A DNA stretch of 64,000 bases from Mucilaginibacter gracilis. Its GTDB lineage: Bacteria > Bacteroidota > Bacteroidia > Sphingobacteriales > Sphingobacteriaceae. Positions 57,369-64,000 of the stretch are shown in pieces; the stretch's first letter is position 1; each line of letters opens with the position of its first letter. Under the pieces are notes generated by a model, which was not told the DNA's origin, ran no database searches, and was given only the letters and a program-made list of their open reading frames with translations. The DNA lies in contig NZ_RBKU01000001.1 in NCBI RefSeq assembly GCF_003633615.1, positions 6,014,001 through 6,078,000 on the forward strand, read 5' to 3'. Position numbers and translations under genes: made by a program.

Positions 57369-59919
57369 GTGGTTTTAGTTTAGCCGTGTCTGTTTTTGCT
57401 TTAATACGCGGCAAAGTATCCGTTTTGGCTTTGATGTGCGGCAGGGTATCCGTTTTTAAATTTATGCTATCTTTTGCCATGTGTAAACCCGGCTTAATTT
57501 CGCCTTTACCATCGGGTTTTGTTGGCAAGTTTTTACCATCTGGTTTAGCTGGTCCCTTTTTAACCGGTTTTTTAATTACCGGGTTAATGATAGCTTCTTT
57601 AGAAACCGGCCTGTCCTCGGGTTTCCAAATAAAGCCTCTTAGTATTTTTTTATCATCCTTAACCTGCGTAATAGGTGTTATAGTAGCATCGGGCTTTATG
57701 TATTCCATCACATCAAGCGGCTCGTTGTTTTTAAACCTTACGCGTATTTTACTGGTTATGCTGTGGCGCATTTGCGTAACCTTGCCGCTATCCCTCATAA
57801 AATAAATAGTTTCGGCATTGGCAAAAACAAACATCTTATCCATTTTGCCATTCTTAAAAAAGCCACGCATTTTTTTGCCGCCAACCTGGTTAAAATGTGT
57901 CGAATCGCCCTCCTCAATATTCACAATAAACGCCGATGGGTATAACTCAATATTATCCAACTGTTTCTTTTTCATTTGCAGGTTAATGGTATCTGCCGAT
58001 AACTGCGAACCCTGCACCCATATCATGGGGTGAATGTACATCCGGGCAACCGAATCGCTGTAACTGAAAAATATGGAATCGGCCCGGGCCTGCAAATCCG
58101 ATTTGAATATTTTTGCATGATGCGCGGCTGTTAAAATGCGCACCCTGGCCGTATCGCTCAGTTTTACTTCCTGACTTATATTAACCGAATCGACAGGGAT
58201 AAACTTTTGAACTATAGGTTTAGCTACTTTTTGGGGCACAACAATTGCAGCTTTATGTTGCGAAGTATCTACAACCGTAGGTTTCTTTTTAAAATATCCC
58301 CGATGAAAAACTGTGGTGTCTGGTCGCATCCTCGCTATCGCAATATCGAGATATTTAACAGGCTTGGTGTTAGTATAAACTATTGACGGTATTATTTTGA
58401 TGGATGTATCTCTTAGCCCGGCTATGCGGCGTTCTTCTTTTATTGTTTTAAGTTCTTTATAAGTTGTAATTCGAGTTTCAATGCTATCTGCCGTCATAAA
58501 AATAGAATCGCGTTTAATGCGCGTCGTATCTTTTTTAGGCAAAGTATCTTTTACTACAGGCATGTTTTTATTCGCCAAAGCATTACCTGCTTTAATTGCT
58601 TCATCTAACGAAGGCAACGATTTTTTTGCCGAAGTTAACGCAGCCTTATTATTAGCCGCAGCTTTTACACGGTTAATAACCGAATCGCGTTTTGATTTTG
58701 GCACGCCGTTTAGTTGAGCATTGGCCAAGTTTTTAAGGGCATTAACCTGCGCATTATCAATTACGGGCATGGTGTTTGGTGGCGCGGTAACTACCTGCCC
58801 TTTTGCAATAGCCTTTTTGGCCGTAGCAACAAGTGTATCTTTTTGCGATGGTGTAAGCGAAGCCGCCGCTTTAACAGCCATATCGCGGGCCTGCTTTACC
58901 TGTGCCGAATCCACAACGGGCATACTATTTTTTGGCGGATTGAGTGCTGGCTTTTTAACAACAGCAGTTTTTTGTTGCGTTGTAACGGAGTCTTTTTTAA
59001 GCACGCCGGGTTTGCTTGTTTTTGATGTGTCCTTTTCTTCGGTTACAAATACTACGTAGGCATGTTGGGTTACCAGGGTACGGTCGCCTTTTTTAAAGGT
59101 TTCGCCTAAGTCGCCATGCAAAATTATTTTTTGTTCGCTATCCTTAAAAGTAACATGTTTTACTGCTTTGCCATAGCCGGCCAACCTATCATAAAACAAA
59201 CTATCGCCTTTTAACGATTTTGTATTCTGTTTATATAAATTTTTCTTTCCAAAAAAAGCCTGCTCCGTTTGCGTATTATAAGTACCGTTTTCGGTGTACA
59301 GCGTATCTTTATCTTTTTTGCCGTAAATATTGGTAGGCCCGTAAAAATAAGCTATCCGCGAACCCGAATTATACCGCAGGGTATCTGTTTTAATAATGGC
59401 ATCAACAGTATTTAAAACCACGTTATACCTAAAATATGCATCGCGCGACGACGCAAAATAGTATCCGTTTTGGCTGGTGAGCGTATTATCTTTACTCACC
59501 AATTTACCGCCGCCGGTGTAGGTTCCAAACTTTGTGCCCGTGTTGTAGGTAAAATAGTTGGTGGTTAAAACAGCGTCCTTATCAATCAGGCGCACATTAT
59601 CCGTCATAATGGCAATTTTGGTATTGCCCTGGTAATTTAGTTTATCGCCAAAAATATGCAGGGTATCGCCTTGTGTAATTATAACGTGGCCAAAGGCATC
59701 AAAAGCATTTTCTTTTTGGTGCAGGTAGGCACTGTCTGAACTGAGTATGGTATTATCTTGCTGAAAAACGGCCCTATATACTATGGTAAGCGTAACCCCG
59801 TCTTTAGTGTAACCGCGGGTAGAATCCGACTTGATAACACGTAACAACGAGCCCCGTTTTTGGCCCAAAACCTGGCCGCCAATCAACAGTAAAATAACGA
59901 TCAAAAAATATTTATTCAC
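57349..59919 (-). CDS. OstA-like outer-membrane biogenesis protein with inserted repeats
   Basis: A signal peptide (YFLIVILLLIGGQVLGQ) precedes OstA/LptA-like strands at about residues 25-295: DAFGHVIITQGDTLHIFGDK, YTGGGKLVSKDN, IIKTDTLRYNSGSRIAYFYG and DSLFYDRLAGYGKAVKHV. LptA-type domains carry lipopolysaccharide across the periplasm. Residues about 330-455 hold three related units of about 50 residues, starting NSMPVVDSAQ, NTMPVIDNAQ and KSLPSLDEAI; they look inserted between the OstA domain and a second conserved part (about 470-770). A Lys/Thr/Asp-rich repeat ends the protein at 856 aa. It overlaps the downstream cupin gene by 20 bases. Confidence 0.8.
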   Translation of the reverse strand: MNKYFLIVILLLIGGQVLGQKRGSLLRVIKSDSTRGYTKDGVTLTIVYRAVFQQDNTILSSDSAYLHQKENAFDAFGHVIITQGDTLHIFGDKLNYQGNTKIAIMTDNVRLIDKDAVLTTNYFTYNTGTKFGTYTGGGKLVSKDNTLTSQNGYYFASSRDAYFRYNVVLNTVDAIIKTDTLRYNSGSRIAYFYGPTNIYGKKDKDTLYTENGTYNTQTEQAFFGKKNLYKQNTKSLKGDSLFYDRLAGYGKAVKHVTFKDSEQKIILHGDLGETFKKGDRTLVTQHAYVVFVTEEKDTSKTSKPGVLKKDSVTTQQKTAVVKKPALNPPKNSMPVVDSAQVKQARDMAVKAAASLTPSQKDTLVATAKKAIAKGQVVTAPPNTMPVIDNAQVNALKNLANAQLNGVPKSKRDSVINRVKAAANNKAALTSAKKSLPSLDEAIKAGNALANKNMPVVKDTLPKKDTTRIKRDSIFMTADSIETRITTYKELKTIKEERRIAGLRDTSIKIIPSIVYTNTKPVKYLDIAIARMRPDTTVFHRGYFKKKPTVVDTSQHKAAIVVPQKVAKPIVQKFIPVDSVNISQEVKLSDTARVRILTAAHHAKIFKSDLQARADSIFFSYSDSVARMYIHPMIWVQGSQLSADTINLQMKKKQLDNIELYPSAFIVNIEEGDSTHFNQVGGKKMRGFFKNGKMDKMFVFANAETIYFMRDSGKVTQMRHSITSKIRVRFKNNEPLDVMEYIKPDATITPITQVKDDKKILRGFIWKPEDRPVSKEAIINPVIKKPVKKGPAKPDGKNLPTKPDGKGEIKPGLHMAKDSINLKTDTLPHIKAKTDTLPRIKAKTDTAKLKPHEQTKQ

Positions 59920-59971
59920 AAAGCAAAATTAGTTTTTTGGTTGAGGTAATTAAATTAAATAATTTTGATGA

Positions 59972-61309
59972 ATGCTGCCTATACAACAATTCAAAAATTT
60001 CATTGAAAAGCACCGTCTTTTTGAGCCCGGCCACAGTGTGCTTGCCGCTGTAAGCTCCGGGCGCGATTCGGTTTTGCTGGCACATTTGCTACAACAAAGC
60101 GGCATTAATTTTGGCATAGCACATTGCAACTTTCAACTGCGGCCCGCCGAGGCCCTGGCCGAACAAGCTTTTGCTAATAACCTCGCAAATAGTTTTGGGG
60201 TTGCGTTCCACACCACAAATTTTGATACCCAAAGTTACGCTAAACAAAATGGCATATCAACCCAAATGGCCGCGCGCCAACTGCGGTATACTTGGTTTGA
60301 GCACATCCGCAATAACTTTGGCTATAACTGCATTGCAGTAGCGCACCATCAAAACGACTCGGTAGAAACTATATTGCTTAACCTAACACGCGGCACAGGC
60401 ATTGCCGGCATGCATGGTATTTTACCCAAAAACGGCCTTATTGTAAGGCCAATGCTTTTTTTAAACCGCAACGAAATTGACAACCTGGTTGCCAACAATA
60501 ACCTGGCGTATATGGAAGATAGCTCTAACGCCTCCGTTAAATATGCGCGTAATAAAATAAGGCACCAGGTAATTCCGCACCTTAAAGAACTGAACCCAAA
60601 GCTTGAAGAAACCTTTGATAGCAATATTAAACGCTTCCGCGAACTGGAATTATTACTCCAAAATAAGCTTAACGAAATTATGCCCAAGGTGTTAATACCG
60701 CACGGCGACGATTTTTATATCCCGATAGCTGCAATTGAGCAACTTGAACCGCAACGTTTATTACTATTTGGCCTGCTTAACCCCTTTGGTTTTAGCGAAC
60801 AGGTAATTGAGGATATGTTATCGGCTTTAAATAAGCACGCTGGCCGCGTTTTTGAAGCCCCGGCTTACATTTTAGTACTCGACAGAGATAAACTGGTATT
60901 AAGCAAACGCACCACTACTCCTCACCCCGTTGTAATTAAACCGGACGATAACGAGGTTAGCTATGCCGGCTTTAAGCTTACTTTGCTGCACGATGATTCG
61001 CCGCTTATTGTGCGTGATAACCCCATGGCACTTTCGGTTGATGCGGACGCATTAATATATCCGTTAACACTGCGCACCTGGCAACAGGGCGACTACTTTT
61101 ACCCGATGGGAATGAAGGGTAAAAAAAAGTTAAGCGATTTTTTTGTAAATGAAAAAATTGCCCTGAATGAGAAAAACCAAATACCTATATTAGTTAACGG
61201 AAATAACGAGGTAATTTGGATATGTGGTTACCGTAGCGACGAACGCTATAAAGTAACCGCACACACCAAAAAAGTTATTATCTTCGAACTGTACAAGTTG
61301 AACTTATGA
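59972..61309 (+). CDS. tilS: tRNA(Ile)-lysidine synthase
   Basis: TilS adds lysine to C34 of the tRNA-Ile that reads AUA. The P-loop-type motif, usually SGGxDS, is SSGRDS here (residues 28-33), one glycine replaced by serine. Other motifs fit: AHCNFQLRP, CIAVAHHQNDSVETILLNLT, and SSNASVKYARNKIRHQVIPH. The C-terminal TilS domain is present (WQQGDYFYPMGMKGKKKLSD). The 445 aa length is normal. The change in the loop is small and the enzyme is essential, so it is probably active. It overlaps the next gene by four bases. Confidence 0.94.
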   Translation: MLPIQQFKNFIEKHRLFEPGHSVLAAVSSGRDSVLLAHLLQQSGINFGIAHCNFQLRPAEALAEQAFANNLANSFGVAFHTTNFDTQSYAKQNGISTQMAARQLRYTWFEHIRNNFGYNCIAVAHHQNDSVETILLNLTRGTGIAGMHGILPKNGLIVRPMLFLNRNEIDNLVANNNLAYMEDSSNASVKYARNKIRHQVIPHLKELNPKLEETFDSNIKRFRELELLLQNKLNEIMPKVLIPHGDDFYIPIAAIEQLEPQRLLLFGLLNPFGFSEQVIEDMLSALNKHAGRVFEAPAYILVLDRDKLVLSKRTTTPHPVVIKPDDNEVSYAGFKLTLLHDDSPLIVRDNPMALSVDADALIYPLTLRTWQQGDYFYPMGMKGKKKLSDFFVNEKIALNEKNQIPILVNGNNEVIWICGYRSDERYKVTAHTKKVIIFELYKLNL

Positions 61310-61788
61310 GCGACAAACCTGCCTTTTTGGAAAAACAATACCTGGGCCGCGAATGGATACCCATTACCATACGATTAGTTTTAGTAGTTTTTTGCTTTGT
61401 GATTTACTTTTTTACCGGCGACCGCGAACGTAACAGCGATTTACTGCTGGTAGTAGGTTTTGGAATTTTGATTATATCAATTATAATGGGCTTTTTGCTG
61501 CATTTCCGCACCACCGTGCAAAATAACAGCATTATTTTAAACGGCCTTTGGACAACCCGTCTGGTAAAAATTGATTTAAACAGCATTGTAAAGGTTGAAA
61601 AAGGAAACTATAGCCGTTACTTATTTAACAACCCGGTTTACAACTTACATAAAAAAGGCACCATCCGGTTTTTTACTTCCGGTAATGATGCCATACATTT
61701 AACAGACCGCGATGGCCTCATTTATATTATTGGCTCGCAACATGTTAACGAATTTGAAAGAGCCATTAAAACAGAAATGAAAAAGTAA
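61306..61788 (+). CDS. Membrane protein with PH-like domain
   Basis: Two transmembrane helices (IRLVLVVFCFVIYFFTG and DLLLVVGFGILIISIIMGFL) are followed by a soluble beta-rich part (TTVQNNSIILNGLWTTRLVK, VYNLHKKGTIRFFTSGNDAI) that looks like a bacterial PH-like barrel. The 160 aa protein has no catalytic motif. Proteins of this layout often sit in membranes as scaffolds. It is coupled to tilS by an ATGA overlap. A repeat region follows. Confidence 0.65.
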   Translation: MSDKPAFLEKQYLGREWIPITIRLVLVVFCFVIYFFTGDRERNSDLLLVVGFGILIISIIMGFLLHFRTTVQNNSIILNGLWTTRLVKIDLNSIVKVEKGNYSRYLFNNPVYNLHKKGTIRFFTSGNDAIHLTDRDGLIYIIGSQHVNEFERAIKTEMKK

Positions 61789-61895
61789 TGTAAATGAGTA
61801 GATGTGCAAATTTGTAAATGAAATAAATTATTCCCAATAATCTGCGCATCTACTCATCTGCACATTCGCACATCTACTCATTTGCACATTGGCAA
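61788..61895. repeat. Inverted-repeat element with GAGTAGATGTGCAAA words
   Basis: The left part (about 61790-61820) reads GTAAATGAGTAGATGTGCAA followed by ATTTGTAAATG. The right part (about 61840-61895) carries CTGCGCATCTACTCAT, CTGCACATTCGCACATCTAC and TCATTTGCACATTGGCAAA, the complementary words. They match the outer arms of the element at 48.3 kb. It separates the convergent tilS operon and the NTF2-like gene. Confidence 0.6.
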
Positions 61896-61896
61896 A

Positions 61897-62754
61897 CTAT
61901 TTCTCTACCGAGGAGAACACTTCTAATAATATATTCCACCTGTGTTGGGAGTCCATGTCCCAAATGCGTACATAGTTATAGTCGGCTGTAATATTCCCCT
62001 TTTTAATCTGCGCTACCCCATAGCTATAAGCCAAATCGCTACTTGCCGAGCGGCCCGCACTGGTTGTTTTGGCAACAATAGAGATAGCCTCGTTGTTAAC
62101 AAATTTCATAATTTTGTCTTTCCCAACAAAAGGTTCAAAACCAGGGAAATAATAGTGTGCATCTTCGTCCAAAAACTCCTTATAAGTAGCCATTGCCGAT
62201 AAAGTAAGCGAATGGTTAAACTGTTCTTCGGTAGCTAATATTATCCGTTTATTTTTAAAGGGGTCTTTGCTTGGAGGTGTAACCTCGGCTTCGGGCTCTT
62301 TACAGTCCAGTACTTCTTGTTGCTCCGGCTCGGGGTGCTGCACACCAAGGTTTATCAACAACTTTAATTTACTATCGCCGCTTGTGCGCCATACCGATAC
62401 GTAGTGGCCGTAAACCTTATCGGTATCGGCCTTACTGTTTTGATAAGTATATGGCCCGGTAGAAAAAGCCAGATCACCATTGGCAGATATGCGTGCAAAT
62501 TTAGGCTGCCAGGTTAGGTTACCGGGTTGCTTATCAATGGTGCTGTAAAACTCTTTAGCGTTAACGGCATTGGGCTTAAATACCACGCCTTCATCATCAA
62601 GTACCGATAAAAAACCATCTTTTATCCCCTTACGGGCAACGGTTTTATCAAAGGTTTCGTCGGCGTCAACCACGGTTTTAACCTGCGCCTTTTGTGCAAA
62701 AACCATCCCCGAAAGGCATATTATTAATAGAGAACTTGCAATTATTGTTTTCAT
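61897..62754 (-). CDS. Secreted protein with two NTF2/DUF4440-like domains
   Basis: A signal peptide (IIASSLLIICLSGMVFAQK) precedes two similar halves. The first (about residues 30-135) has DETFDKTVARKGIKDGFLSV, LAFSTGPYTYQNS and GHYVSVWRTSGDSKLKLLIN. The second (about 175-285) has EEQFNHSLTLSAMATYKEFL, LAYSYGVAQIKKG and NYVRIWDMDSQHRWNILLEV. These fit the SnoaL/DUF4440 pattern of a cone-shaped domain with a closing strand. The linker between the halves is acidic. Such proteins often bind small hydrophobic ligands; no catalytic residues can be singled out. Confidence 0.7.
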   Translation of the reverse strand: MKTIIASSLLIICLSGMVFAQKAQVKTVVDADETFDKTVARKGIKDGFLSVLDDEGVVFKPNAVNAKEFYSTIDKQPGNLTWQPKFARISANGDLAFSTGPYTYQNSKADTDKVYGHYVSVWRTSGDSKLKLLINLGVQHPEPEQQEVLDCKEPEAEVTPPSKDPFKNKRIILATEEQFNHSLTLSAMATYKEFLDEDAHYYFPGFEPFVGKDKIMKFVNNEAISIVAKTTSAGRSASSDLAYSYGVAQIKKGNITADYNYVRIWDMDSQHRWNILLEVFSSVEK

Positions 62755-62869
62755 GTATGGAAGTGATAGTAAATTAGCGCCCTAAAATTTGATTATTAAA
62801 ACGGGCCGCCATTATTTTATATATAACGTACTTGGTGTTTATTTATGATTTTATGAATAGCCTTGGCTA

Positions 62870-64000
62870 TTATATTTTGCTCCAGGTTGTGCCTTCTTTG
62901 CTATCTTTTAGCTGGAAGCCTATTTGTTGTAAGCCGTTCCGTATCTTGTCGGATGTGGCGTAATCCATATTGCTTTTGGCCTCGCTGCGCAAGTTAATAA
63001 TAAAGTCAATCACCTTGGGTAACTCATCGTTGGCGGCTTGTTCGTTTTTTAAGCCCAGTATATCAACCACAAAATGCTGTATGATGTTTTTAAGAACCTC
63101 ATAATTTTTAGCGTCGATACTGGTTTTACCATCATATATCGAATTAATGATCTTCGAAATTTCAAACAATTCGGCAACTAACACCGGGCTGTTAAAATCA
63201 TCATTCATGGCAGCATAACAGGCATTTTCTATCTCGTTTAACTGAACATCACTGTGTGCAGATACTTTCAGTCCGTCAACCAATGCAAAGGCATTCATCA
63301 GGCGTTTAAAGCCTTTTTCTGATGCTTCCATGGCATCGTTCGAAAAATCGAGCGTACTGCTGTAGTGGGTTTGCAGCATAAAAAACCGCACCGTCATGGG
63401 GCTGTAGGCCTTGCTTAAAATGGTATTATTGCCGGTAAATAATTCATCGGGCAAAAAGCTATTGCCTAACGATTTCGACATTTTTTGCCCGTTAACCGTT
63501 AGCATATTTGTATGTACCCAATACTTTGCCGGGTTTTTACCGCAGCAGGCTATGTTTTGTGCAATTTCGTTGGTGTGGTGCGTGGGCACCAAATCAATAC
63601 CGCCGCCATGTATGTCAAATTGCTCGCCCAGGTATTTATTACTCATTGCCGAGCATTCCAAATGCCAACCCGGGAAACCAACGCCCCAGGGCGAAGGCCA
63701 TTTCATTAAATGCTCGGGCTTGGCTTTTATCCAAAGGGCAAAATCAAGTTTACCGCGCTTATCGTCTTGCCCGCCCAGGTTGCGGGTATTGTTCAGCATA
63801 TCGTCAAGGTTACGGCCATTTAGCACGCCGTAATCTTTAGTTTGGTTATATTTTTCCACGTCAAAATAAACCGATCCGTTTACTTCGTAAGCGTAGCCCT
63901 TTTTTATAATTATTTTTACCAGTTCTATCTGCTCAATAATATGGCCGGTTGCCGTGGGCTCAATACTTGGTGGCAAGGTGTTTAATATCCTCATCACATC
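62870..64000 (-). CDS. cysS: Cysteine--tRNA ligase, N-terminus beyond the window
   Basis: The frame stays open to base 64000, so the N-terminal HIGH motif lies outside; the 3' 376 codons are seen. The zinc site part GWHLECSAMS, the GGGIDLVPTHHTNEIAQ segment (usual wording GGGxDLxFPHHxNE) and the KMSKS loop in NGQKMSKSLGNSFLPDELFT identify CysRS. The DALR domain (LNEIENACYAAMNDDFNSPV) and a short C-terminal helix region follow. The first ATG in the window (63997) is internal, not the start. It charges tRNA-Cys. Confidence 0.95.
   Translation of the reverse strand, partial: DVMRILNTLPPSIEPTATGHIIEQIELVKIIIKKGYAYEVNGSVYFDVEKYNQTKDYGVLNGRNLDDMLNNTRNLGGQDDKRGKLDFALWIKAKPEHLMKWPSPWGVGFPGWHLECSAMSNKYLGEQFDIHGGGIDLVPTHHTNEIAQNIACCGKNPAKYWVHTNMLTVNGQKMSKSLGNSFLPDELFTGNNTILSKAYSPMTVRFFMLQTHYSSTLDFSNDAMEASEKGFKRLMNAFALVDGLKVSAHSDVQLNEIENACYAAMNDDFNSPVLVAELFEISKIINSIYDGKTSIDAKNYEVLKNIIQHFVVDILGLKNEQAANDELPKVIDFIINLRSEAKSNMDYATSDKIRNGLQQIGFQLKDSKEGTTWSKI

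Noticed and set aside
63411..63833. A 140-codon plus-strand frame opposite cysS
   Set aside because: It is the complement of conserved CysRS motifs including the zinc site and KMSKS loop.
1..64000. tRNA, rRNA, CRISPR arrays, insertion sequences, prophage or integrase genes
   Set aside because: None was seen: no cloverleaf-type T-arm motif, no regular direct-repeat/spacer array and no transposase or integrase motif.

Overview
The window looks like a chromosomal segment of a Bacteroidota species, most probably Sphingobacteriaceae (Mucilaginibacter/Pedobacter-like). The pointers are: a Rho factor with a long low-complexity N-terminal insert, a fused SecDF, gldA and gldFG gliding-type ABC genes, BlaI/M56 regulators fused to TonB C-terminal domains, OstA-like and DUF6600 secreted proteins, several -7 boxes of the TAnnTTTG type, weak Shine-Dalgarno signals, and many small lipoproteins and beta-barrels ending their signal peptides in ...AQ. 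The genus is inferred from gene content, not from a marker gene. I see no rRNA, tRNA, CRISPR array, insertion sequence or prophage; nearly everything is core-type chromosome.

Layout. 1-8 kb: partial DUF2851, pyrF, rho-pssA-purS, an Hpt protein, folK, sppA and a PAS/DHp protein without a kinase domain. 8-13 kb: a PolX whose polymerase site is degenerate, a heptosyltransferase-like GT9, a beta-barrel, a SixA-like phosphatase and dprA. 13-17.3 kb: a secreted triple-TonB_C protein, then a blaI-M56 operon whose membrane peptidase carries three more TonB_C repeats, preceded by three copies of an 18-bp palindrome. 17.3-24.3 kb: rsmG, an ECF sigma factor and a GT2 (overlapping, minus strand), then tgt, an LptF/G permease, an EamA transporter, a LapA-like protein and a beta-hydroxyacid dehydrogenase. 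24.3-30 kb: ispE, thyA, folA and secDF. 30-37.7 kb: NDH-2, two small lipoproteins with a glutathionylspermidine-synthase-like ligase and an HMG-CoA-lyase-like enzyme, a GNAT, an iron-permease-family protein, a lactonase and a PRC-barrel protein. 37.8-45.3 kb: glyS, gldA, a beta-barrel, gldF, gldG, dnaN, an orphan and a secreted thioredoxin. 45.4-53.1 kb: a DUF6600 protein with a Gln-rich tail, a 2OG oxygenase, moxR-surA, a possible HolD-like protein with rdgB, and a secreted protein. 53.1-64 kb: a YoeB-type toxin-antitoxin pair, cydA and cydB split by a hairpin repeat, an orphan, a cupin, an OstA-like protein with inserted repeats, tilS, a PH-like membrane protein, an NTF2-like secreted protein and the 3' part of cysS.

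Functional groupings include nucleotide/folate metabolism (pyrF, purS, folK, thyA, folA, rdgB), envelope biogenesis (pssA, LptF/G, OstA-like, SurA-like, SecDF, GT9, SppA), translation (rsmG, tgt, glyS, tilS, cysS) and respiration (NDH-2, cydAB).

No unmistakable new system is present. The most interesting signals are (i) several families of intergenic inverted-repeat elements, two of which contain the stop codon of the neighbouring gene (pyrF, ispE) and one of which sits between cydA and cydB; (ii) the BlaI-M56-TonB_C operon with its triple operator; and (iii) familiar enzymes with missing key residues (PolX polymerase site, Tgt zinc cysteines, a DHp domain without an ATPase). Coordinates, motifs and repeat arms were read by eye; family assignments come from remembered motifs, not from a search.
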